Assembly (NCBI RefSeq): GCF_045679555.1
Contig: NC_092098.1
Coordinates: forward strand, 19,357,038-19,421,037
DNA from: Salvelinus alpinus
Taxonomy: Eukaryota; Chordata; Actinopteri; Salmoniformes; Salmonidae
Length of the DNA stretch: 64,000 nt
Reading direction: 5' to 3'
The notes under the pieces are model-generated. The model was not told the DNA's origin. It saw nothing but the letters and a program-made list of their open reading frames with translations, and ran no database searches. The position numbers were made by a program, and so were the translations under genes. This document shows positions 44,766 to 55,599 of the stretch, piece after piece (position 1 is the stretch's first letter; every line of letters starts with the position of its first letter).

Positions 44766-45342
44766 ATAGATAGTAACAGAGAGCCATGTTAATTTAGAAA
44801 CTTTTGTGAATATGGAATAAAAAACCTTCATAACCTGAGTTTTAGACCCTGACAAGGGCGGTGTTGACGTCAATTCCCATTCTTTTATACTAATAATAAT
44901 AATAATAATACATGATTACATGAATTAAAAAATATATATTTACAAACAAAAAACACTTCGCAATACAGCCATTGAACAGACATTATTAAATAAAGCATAC
45001 TTCATATTTCCATAGAGGCAGTACACATGACAGGCGACACCACTCCATCTCAAAGCAGCTTAACAAACCATTAAGAGTGCAATGGACGCGTTGTTCTTCT
45101 CAGGAATGCAGATTGCGAACCCTGCGTGAACCTCAATTGTAATTATTTGATTCCTCATGTCCTCTCTCCTTTACCCCTTCTCAAAATGCATTTGAGGATT
45201 AGAGCCAAGGTCCCTACCCTCGGAACTTCTCCACCAATGCGTTTCTAGAAGGAGACGAGGAAATGGACACATGGAATCAAGGAAAGACAAAATGAGATCC
45301 ACCATCTGTGTTCTTGGGAGGCGCAGTAGAGGGAGGGGTCAC
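44766..45342. other. Intergenic stretch, nothing recognised
   Basis: Contains a short (AAT)n run at 44888-44910. No gene or bounded transposon seen. Confidence 0.4.
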
Positions 45343-45474
45343 CTGGGGGCGTGTGGGAGAGGAGCGGGCCCTGGCGGGTTAAACGTGTCCCCACTGGACG
45401 AGTGTCGAGACGGGGCCTTCCGCCTCTTTAAACTATATTGCTCGCTCTGCTGCTTCTCAAAGTCCCCCTCATAG
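45343..45474 (-). CDS. Candidate internal coding exon of an unknown gene
   Basis: On the minus strand a pyrimidine-rich tract and 'cgcccag' acceptor precede 45474, and a 'cag|gtgacc' donor follows 45343. The 132-bp exon is phase 2 at both ends and open. It encodes YEGDFEKQQSEQYSLKRRKA followed by a Ser/His then Pro-rich part (PSRHSSSGDTFNPPGPAPLP). Base composition (GC-rich) and codon use differ from the AT-rich surroundings. I do not recognise the protein. No partner exons are visible on either side; flanking transposon insertions may have pushed them away, or this is a relic. Reading through the donor hits a stop immediately. Confidence 0.35.
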
Positions 45475-45621
45475 CTGGGCGAAAAACAGGAGGGAGCGGA
45501 AGATGGTGGACAGAGAAGAGAGAAAACAAGGTTCATAAAGAGATAGACGGTTGATGACAATGATGATAAAACTAGTCATTCAGCTCAAAGTACTGTATGT
45601 ACATATATTAACAATGAGATG

Positions 45622-45690
45622 GTGTGTGTGCGTGTGCGTGCGCGTGCGTGCACGTGCGTGCGCGTACGTGCGCACGTGCGTGCGCGTGCG
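45622..45690. repeat. Alternating GT/GC (purine-pyrimidine) microsatellite
   Basis: About 69 bp of nearly perfect purine-pyrimidine alternation (gtgtgtgtgcgtgtgcgtgc, gcgtgcgtgcacgtgcgtgc...). Such tracts, mixed GC and GT, are among the strongest Z-DNA formers. The Cys/Val/Arg-rich open frame across it is an artefact. Confidence 0.9.
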
Positions 45691-45920
45691 AACGCCACTG
45701 TGTGGGTTCAAGATTAAACTGATTTTACATGATGCACAGTAGATCCATTAAAGGGGCCATCAGCAGTTGAAACAATAACAAAGCATTCGGTTTCACAAGC
45801 CTATGGCGATGAGGCGCAAGGTGGAGTTCTACAGGAAAGTGAGGATGGAGTTTTAAGAGTCTTTTCAGATGAAGAGATGGAGAAACTGTATAACGCCAAT
45901 GTCTAGCAACGTTTAGCATG

Positions 45921-46062
45921 TTAGCTAACCCTAACCATAACCGTTTTAACTAACCCTTCACCTAACCCTAACCTTAAGCCTTTTAGCTAACCCTTCACAT
46001 AACCCTAACCTAACTCTTTAGCCTAACTCCTAAACTTAACTTTAACCTTAACCTGTAGCCTA
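45921..46062. repeat. Degenerate 'ctaaccctaacc' repeat
   Basis: Irregular units such as 'gctaaccctaaccataacc', 'cacctaaccctaacctt' and 'cctaactcctaaactta'. It resembles a decayed telomere-type or simple repeat, much less regular than 35830-35911, and leads directly into the LINE 5' region. Confidence 0.6.
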
Positions 46063-46896
46063 CAGTGGCTAACATTATTCGTAACATTTAATATGATATG
46101 TAATTCGTAACATATCATACGAAACTGGAACTACCATCAGGAGTTAGCCAGCTAACTAGCTACTAGTCTTTGTTAGCCATGGCTAGCGGTCTTCACCTTT
46201 TTCTCGGTCACCAGCCAGCCTTAGCTTGGACAATACCTGCCAGTCTGCACAGCGCGATATCAACATAGAGCATTTCGGACTGCTTCTCTCTACCACATCA
46301 CCGGATTCCTGCCGCTCTGGATCATTACACCGAATCATCGCAGCTAGCTAGCTGCAAACGAGTGGCAACTGTTAGCTAACGCCTCTGTCCCGAAGCAAGC
46401 ACCAGCTAGCCTTGAGCTAGCCTCAAGCTAGGCCCATATACCAGCTAATTCTAGGGCTACAATACCTCCTTTGCCAATTGACCTGGACCCTTTATTGTCG
46501 ACACGGAGCCCCGCCGATCCATCACGACTGGACTGCCGACGTGATCGCCCAATGTGGTCTCAACAGGCTATTCTGTTACAATGTCACCGAAGAACCATCT
46601 ACTAGCCCTGGCCCGCTAGCTTTTCTGAACGCTGTGTCCCCTGCTCGCCTAGAGTAGTAGTGACTACCGAACGGCACCCTGACTCACCTATTGCTGCTCT
46701 TTTGACCCTATGATCACTCGGCTACACAGCTGAAGCCCCCTGGACTGTTTCAATAACACGGTACCTCATTTTGTTAACCTGTCGGCCCCAGCCTTGAACT
46801 CAGGTCCTGTATGTACCTAACTGACCCGCTCTTCCCATTCATTGCCATTTACCCATTGTTGTCTTAACTCTCCTGATCAACACCTGTGATTGCTTT

Positions 46897-47640
46897 ATGC
46901 CTCTCTCTAATGTCAATATGCCTTGTCTACTGCTGTATTGGCTAGTTCTTATTGTTTTATTTCACTGTAGAGCCCTCAGTCTTGCTCAAAATGCCTTAGA
47001 TAGCTCTTTTGTCCCACCCCACACACATGCGGAGACCTCACCTGGCTTAACTGGTGCCTCCAGAGACGAAACCTCTCTCACCGTCACTCAACGCCTAGGT
47101 TTACCTCCACTGTACCCACATCCTACCATTCCATTGTCTGTACATTATGCCCTGAATCTATTCTCCCACGCCCAGAAATCTGCTCCTTTTATTCTCTGTC
47201 CCCAATGCACTAGACGACCAGTTCTTATAGCCTTTAGCCGTACCCTTATCCTAATCCTCCTCTGTTCCTCTGGTGATGTAAAGGTTAACCCAGGCCCTGT
47301 AGCCCCCAGTTCCACTCCCATTCCCCAGGCGCTATCATTTGTTGACTTCTGTAACCGTAAAAGCCTTGGTTTCATGCATGTTAAGATCAGAAGCCTCCTC
47401 CATAAGTTAGTTTTATTCACTGCTTTAGCACACTCCGGCAACCCTGATGTCCTAGCAGTGTCTGAATCCTGGCTTAGGAAGGCCACCAAAAATTATGACA
47501 TTTCCATCCCCAACTACAACATCTTCCGCCAAGATATAACTGCCAAAGGGGGTGGACTTGCAATCTACTGCAGAGATAGCCTGCAGAGTTCTGTCATGCT
47601 ATCTATGTCTGTGCCCAAACAATTCGAGCTTCTACTTTAA
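46897..47640 (+). CDS. LINE N-terminal frame with 2A-like motif and start of endonuclease
   Basis: 247 residues. Residues 8-30 are hydrophobic and look like a signal or membrane segment (LLLYWLVLIVLFHC). At residues 126-134 the frame reads GDVKVNPGP, preceded by a second hydrophobic run (LILILLCSSG). This is the pattern of a 2A-like ribosome-skipping peptide, consensus D-V/I-E-x-N-P-G-P, with Lys in place of Glu. After it come FVDFCNRKSLGFMHVKIRSL and LAVSESWLR, the start of an apurinic-type endonuclease. A stop at 47638-47640 ends the frame early; following sequence continues the endonuclease in other frames. Confidence 0.8.
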   Translation: MPLSNVNMPCLLLYWLVLIVLFHCRALSLAQNALDSSFVPPHTHAETSPGLTGASRDETSLTVTQRLGLPPLYPHPTIPLSVHYALNLFSHAQKSAPFILCPQCTRRPVLIAFSRTLILILLCSSGDVKVNPGPVAPSSTPIPQALSFVDFCNRKSLGFMHVKIRSLLHKLVLFTALAHSGNPDVLAVSESWLRKATKNYDISIPNYNIFRQDITAKGGGLAIYCRDSLQSSVMLSMSVPKQFELLL

Positions 47641-48876
47641 AAAATCCACCTTTCCAGAAATAAGTCTTTCACTGTTGCCACTTGCTATAGACCCCCCTCA
47701 GCCCCCAGCTGCCCTGGACACCATATGTGAATTAATTACCCCTTAATTAGTTTGTAGAGTTTGTACTGTTAGGTGACCTAAACTGGGATATGCTTTACAC
47801 CCTGGCCGTCCTACAATCTAAGCTAGATGCCCTCAATCTCACACAAATTATCAAGGAACCTACCAAGTACAACCCTAAATCCGTAAACACGGGCACCCAT
47901 AGATATCATCCTGATCAGCCTGCCCTCTAAATACACCTCTGCTGTCTTCTACCAGGATCTCAGCGATCACTGCCTCATTGCCTGCATCCATAATGGGTCC
48001 GCGGTCAAACAACCACCCCTCATCACTGTCAAACGCTCCCTAAAACACTTCAGCGAGCAGGCCTTTCTAATCGACCTGGCCCAGGTATCCTGGAAGGATA
48101 TTGACTTCATTCCGTCAGTAGAGGATGCCTGGTTATTCTTTAAAAGTGCTTGCCTCACCATCTTAAATAAGCATGCCCCATTCAAAAAATGTAGAACTAA
48201 GAACAGATATATAGCCCTGGGTTCACTCCAGACCTGACTGCCCTTGACCAGTACAAAAACATCCTGTGGCGTACTGCATTAGCATCGAATAGCCCCCGCG
48301 ACATGCAACTTTTCAGGGAAGTTAAGAACCAATATACACAGGCAGTTAGGAAAGCAAAGGCTAGCTTTTTCAAACAGAAATTTGCATCCGGTAGCACAAA
48401 CTCCAAAAGGTTCTGGGACACTAAATTCCATGGAGAATAAGAGCACCTCCTACCAGCTGCCCACTGCACTGAGGCTAGGAAACACTGTCACCTCCGATAA
48501 ATCTATGATAATTGAGAATTTCAATAAGCAATTTTCTACGGCTGGCCATGCTTTCCACCTGGCTACCCCTACCCCGGTCAACAGCCCTGTACCCCCTCAG
48601 CAACTTGCCCAAGCCTCCCCCATTTATCCTTTACCCAAATTCAGATAGCTGGTGATCTGAAAGAGCTGCAAAATCTGGACCCCTTAAAATCAGCTGGGCT
48701 AGACAATCTGGACCCTCTCTTTCTAAAATTATCCGCTGCAATTGTTGCAACCCCTATTACTAGCCTGTTCAACCTCTCTTTCATATCATCTGAGATCCCT
48801 AAAGATTGGAAAGCTGCCGTGGTCATCCCCCTCTTCAAAGGGGGAGACACTCTAGACCCAAACTGTTACAGATCTA

Positions 48877-50477
<1,601 letters not shown>

Positions 50478-50499
50478 TATATCTATCCTGCCCTGCCTT

Positions 50500-51003
50500 T
50501 CTAAGGTCTTCGAAAGCCAAGTTACCAAACAGATCACAGACCATTTCAAATCCCACCGTACCTTCTCCGCTATGCAATCTGGTTTCCGAGCTGGTCATGG
50601 GTGCACCTCAGCCACGCTCAAGGTCCTAAACGATATCATAACTGCCATTGATAAAATACAATACTGTGCAGCCGTCTTCATCGACTTGGCCAAGGCTTTC
50701 GACTCTGTCAATCACCGCATTCTTATCGGCAGACTCAACAGCCTTGGTTTCTCAAATGACTACCTCGCCTGGTTTACCAACTACTTCTCAGAAAGAGTTC
50801 AGTGTGTCAAATCGGAGGGCCTGTTGTCCGAACCTCTTGCAGTCTCTATGGGGGTGCCACAGGGTTCAATTCTCGGGCCGACTCTTTTCTCTGTATACAT
50901 CAATGATGCCGCTCTTGTTGCTGGTGATTCTCTGATCCACCTCTACGCAGATGACACCATTTTGTATACTTCTGGCCCTTCTTTGGACACTGTGTTAACA
51001 AAC
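50500..51003 (+). pseudogene. Reverse-transcriptase core of the interrupted LINE
   Basis: The open frame 50572-51009 encodes SGFRAGHGCTSATLKVLND, VFIDLAKAFDSVNHRIL, SMGVPQGSILGPTLFSVYIND and LIHLYADDTILY, the last being the catalytic YADD box. It runs into the solo LTR at 51004 and resumes at 51648. Upstream LINE sequence is on the far side of the Tc1 insertion. Confidence 0.88.
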
Positions 51004-51647
51004 TGTTAAGATAATTATGTTCTCAATGTTCATAAACTGAACTTCAATTAACTACTCAGTCTGCAACCCAGAATTTGTAAGATACTGGTTGAAATGTAGA
51101 CAGACAGAGGCCCAGCCTACAATAGTCAAATGTTTATTCACGAGAGAGCTCTGAAGTCCATTATACAAAGACATCCATTTTATAGCTGCGCACATACTTC
51201 CACACAAACAGTAGATATCCTACGCACATACATACACACAAACAGTAGGTATCCTTCGCACATACATACATGTTCAAATCTTAAGCTACGCCTTGCTCAG
51301 ACAGTCTGTGTTTTCCCACTATACAGATACATTGTTTCTTTAATCTGCAACATGTTTCATAATCTTCTGCAAGCCTAACAGTTTCTCCCCTCCACGGGTG
51401 GAGACAGAATGTCCTGTAAGGAACACAGTGGTCCAGCTTGTCTGTCGATAGCCCCTCTTATCATTTGTTTCCCACATGCACCCTACTTACATACTAAAAA
51501 GGAACAAAAGGTCCTTGTTCTAATTCTGACTAAAACTACACACATCATCAGATTATAGTTTTATGATTCTAATAAATTTCATACAATTATATGGTTTCAG
51601 GGTGGAATATTCTAATCATTAATTTAAACATATAAATTCCATTATCA
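51004..51647 (-). mobile_element. Solo LTR with 5-bp target duplication CAAAC
   Basis: Ends TGTTAAGATAA...CCATTATCA. CAAAC at 50999-51003 is repeated at 51648-51652, and removing LTR plus one copy rejoins the LINE. 'caaatgtttattcacg' near 51128 reads AATAAA on the minus strand, so minus orientation is likely. 644 bp with no internal region. Different from the solo LTR at 25969 and from the gypsy LTRs. Confidence 0.8.
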
Positions 51648-52387
51648 CAAACCTCCAAATGAGCTTCAATGTCATACAGCACTCCTTCCGTGTCTTCCAA
51701 CTGCTCTTAAATGCTAGTGAAACTAAATGCATGCTCTTCAACCGATTGCTGCCCGCATCTGCCCGACCGACTAGCATCACTACTCTGGACGGTTCTGACT
51801 TAGAATATGTGGACAACTACAAATACCTAGGTGTCTGGTTAGACTGTAAACTCTCCTTCCAGACTCACATTAAGCATCTCCAATCCAAAATTAAATCTAG
51901 AATTGGCTTCCTATTTTGAAACAAAGTCTCCTTCACTCATGCTGCTGATCATATTGTTGTAAAACTGGCTATCCTACCGATCCTTGACTTCGGCGATGTC
52001 ATTTACAAAATAGCCTCCAACACTCTACTCAGCAAACTGGATGTAGTCTATCACAATGCCATCCGTTTTGTCACCAAAGCCTCATCTACTACCCACCACT
52101 GCAACCTGTATGCTCTCGTTGGCTGGCCCTCGCTACATATTTGTCGCCAAACCCACTGGCTCCAAGTCATCTATGATCTTTGCTAGGTAAAGCCCCGCCT
52201 TATCTCAGCTCACTGGTCACCATAGCAACACCCACCCGTAGCACTTTAAGCATCAGCTGTCAGAGCAACTTACCAATCACTGTACCTGTACACAGCCAAT
52301 CTGTAAATAGCACACCCAACTACCTCATCCCCATATTGTTATTTATCTTCTTGCTCTTTTGCACCCCAGTATCTCTACTTGCACATC

Positions 52388-53283
52388 AAATAAAATCAAA
52401 TGTATTTATATAGCCCTTCTTACATCAGCTGATATCTCAAAGTGCTGTACAGAAACCCAGCCTAAAACCCCAACAGCAAGCAATGCAGGTGTAGAAGCAC
52501 GGTGGCTAGGAAAAACTCCCTAGAAAGGCCAAAACCTAGGAAGAAACCTAGAGAGGAACCAGGCTATGAGGGGTGGCCAGTCCTCTTCTGGCTGTGCCGG
52601 GTGGAGATTATAATAGAACATGGCCAAGATGTTCAAATGTTCATAAATGACCAGCATGGTCAAATAACAATAATCACAGTAGTTGTCGAGGGTGCAACAG
52701 GTCAGCACCTCAGGAGTAAATGTCAGTTGGCTTTCATAGGCGATTATTGAGAGTATCTCTACCGCTCCTGCTGTCTTTAGAGAGTTGAAAACAGTAGGTC
52801 TGCGACAGATAGCACGTCTGGTGAACAGGTCAGGGTTCCATAGCCACAGGCAGAACAGTTGAAACTGGAGCAGCAGCACGGCCAGGTGGACTGGGGACAG
52901 CAAGGAGTCATCATGCCAGGTAGTCCTGAGGCATGGTCCTAGGGCTCAGGTCCCCCGAGAGAGAGAAAGAAAGAAAGAGAGAAAGAAAGAGAGAATTAGA
53001 GAGAGCATACTTACATTCACACAGGACACTGGAGAAATACTCCAGATATAACAGACTGACCCTAGCCCCCCGACACATAAACTACTGCAGCATAAATACT
53101 GGAGGCTGAGACAGGAGGGGTCAGGAGACACTGTGGCCCCATCTGATGATACCCCCGGACAGGGCCAAACAGGCAGGATATAACCCCACCTACTTTGCCA
53201 AAGCACAGCCCCCACACCACTAGAGGGATATTTTCAACCACCAACTTTCCATCCTGAGACAAGGCCGAGTATAGCCACATCAT
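52388..53283 (-). repeat. Dispersed salmonid repeat inserted in the LINE 3' region
   Basis: Starts 'caaataaaatcaaatgtatt' 'tatatagcccttcttacatc' and includes 'tgctgtacagaaacccagcc' and 'aactggagcagcagcacggc', ending near 'gacaaggccgagtatagcc'. The LINE tail then resumes at 'catctgcacatctatcactc'. The A/T-rich start on the plus strand suggests a retroposed 3' end in minus orientation. A purine tract of GAAA/GAGA units lies at 52958-53000. Confidence 0.6.
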
Positions 53284-53560
53284 CATCTGCACATCTATCA
53301 CTCCAGTGTTAATGCTAAATTTTAATTGTTTCGCCTCTATGGCCTATTTATTGCCTTACCTCCCTAATCTTCTACATTTGCACACACTGTACATAGATTT
53401 TTCTATTGTGTTATTGACTGTACGTTTGTTTATGTGTAACTCTGTGTTGTTGTTTTTGTCGCACAACTTTGCTTTATCTTGGCCAGGTCCCAGTTGTAAA
53501 TGAGAACTTGTTCTCAACTGGCCTACCTTGTTAAATAAAGGCGAAATAAAAAAATAAAAA

Positions 53561-54948
53561 TTATTGACCTGTAATTTCTGTAATTTGTGTGGTATTAAAA
53601 AAGATTCTGCTAATATGTAAAATTACGTGTAATAGCTAGAAAAAAAGATTAAAGGCAATTTTTTTCTCAGACTTGCAAAAACAATGATAGATTATTGCAG
53701 TGCTTTTACTGTAATAGAGATGTTTCCACCCCTACTGTCTGGTCTGCGAACCCACAATCTTCTGGCCCGCAGCCCTGTACGCTTTTAAAATTAATGCATT
53801 CCCATATAATTCCTACAGGGCGAAAAACAGTTTCTAAAACTGCATAACTAAGGCTTTCGTCTGTCCAATAAGTGAGGGTAAATGGTAGACATGTTCTCTG
53901 CCATCCACTTTATGTTTTAGTTATTCTTTTGGATATAGGGGTGGGTCACTTGTTTTTTTTTTCAAGCATACAGTTAGGTAAAATATATTTTGCTCAAGGG
54001 AGTGTCATCCATTTTCATTTCAGAGAGCCATGTAACCCATATTATAAATAACATTTACTTCCTTAGCATGCTGATGATTTCAAGTTGTATTGGATTAATT
54101 TTTTATCTGTTGACATTTAATACATGTTGTTTAGTATATTTAGTACATTTAGTATTTTCTGTTTTCTCTGTGAGAAGCAAGTTCATTAAAGTTTTAAGTG
54201 ATTTTGTTTATGTAGATACAATGTTGTTAACACACAGTAACCAAAAACCTGATCTAATTTGCATATTCATACTGAGTTTGCAGCAAATTTGCAGCAAACA
54301 GTAGAATGTTCTCCACTAGTTTCCCATAATTGTTTGCCAGAAGTTCACAAGTCGCTGCAAATCTGCCGCAACAGTTGGCAACAAAACTAATTTGCATGTG
54401 ATAATATGAACTCGCAGCAAATTGGCCAAAGGTTTGCCACAACTGTTTGCCAGTCTCTGCTCTAGGCCTACTTTAGTTCAAGGACAGCGTGCCTGCCTGG
54501 TGATCCAGATACACTCACTTTGGAGGACTGACTCATTCTAGTTCTGTGCTTGTATCACAGTATTAAACACACACAAACACAATAACAACTAAGACACTCA
54601 TGAATTAATAACATGTTTATTAATTCACTCTTCACTTCCCTGACATGAGCTGCCGGTATTACAGGGTTATAATAAGATGCGTGCGTGTTGCAATGAAATA
54701 ATTCCTACTGGCCAAAAGTGCCCCAACCGCTAACTGCATCTTTTCTGGTTGAACATACTATTACAGTTTAGCTCGTTGAGGATTTACATTTACAAAGCCG
54801 TGTCGTTACCATGGGGCTCAGCATCACTTCCACTGAAGGGCCTCGGAGCTGATGTTGAGCACGGGCGATACCGTCACAGCTTTTACATATTGACGGTAGC
54901 TCCACCCAATCAGACTTCCTTGTATCTTATTTTCGACCAATACATTCA
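53561..54948. other. Intergenic stretch upstream of ccdc61
   Basis: AT-rich; 54250-54460 has repeated 'aatttgcagcaaa'/'tttgccacaactg' motifs suggesting local duplication. No coding exon is supported. The ccdc61 promoter is expected in 54650-54950, where I see no clear TATA box. Confidence 0.4.
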
Positions 54949-54949
54949 G

Positions 54950-55156
54950 TTGACATTGTGTAGTTATACATTCTCGGTTATTGAACCGCTACATTCAACA
55001 GTGGCGGCGGCTTCCAATCTGTCAGGTATCGAAGAGAGGTGTACTCGTTCATGCCAGAGACACGATTTGACTTCATTGGATATATTTTATTTTAAGAATT
55101 ATAATGCTCTCCAAGGTGTAGGAGTTGGGTTCCGTTTTCGAGCACATCACCACAGG
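54950..55156 (+). other. ccdc61: Probable 5' untranslated exon of ccdc61
   Basis: Sequence around 'acagtggcggcggcttccaa' becomes GC-richer and ends in a good donor 'caccacag|gtatgtctc' at 55156. The next exon begins after the acceptor 'cttgtaacttag' at 55599. The transcription start is not determined; the left limit is approximate. Confidence 0.5.
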
Positions 55157-55599
55157 TATGTCTCTATCCTTAGGAGAGTACTGTAAGCTAACGTTAACAC
55201 GTTACTTAGCTAGCTACGAGATATAGAAGCTAGCTAGCTAACAAGCATTTACCAACACAGAATAGCCAACGTGCCAGTTTGTAGTGGAATTATGCTATCA
55301 TACAGTATGATAGTTAGCACTGCAGAAAACATAATTTTGTTTTCTAGCCATATCGCTAGCTTGTGTGTAGCTAACCAGATGTTATTGGCTAGCTAAGTTC
55401 TGGCCGGCTAAACTAGCTAACGTTAATGCAAAGAGACTCTTATCTTCATCTGTGGTTTCAGTACCTGAAGCACACTGATTATAGCTCAAGTTAGTTACTC
55501 AGTACTTACTAGGCCTACATTTAGTTTTGTCGACATTGATGGCTGTGGTGTGCATGTCTAAGATGTGATTGATGGACTGTCTATTTCTTGTAACTTAGG

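Noticed and set aside
45551-45742. Cys/Val/Arg-rich small protein
   Set aside because: Translation of the GT/GC microsatellite.
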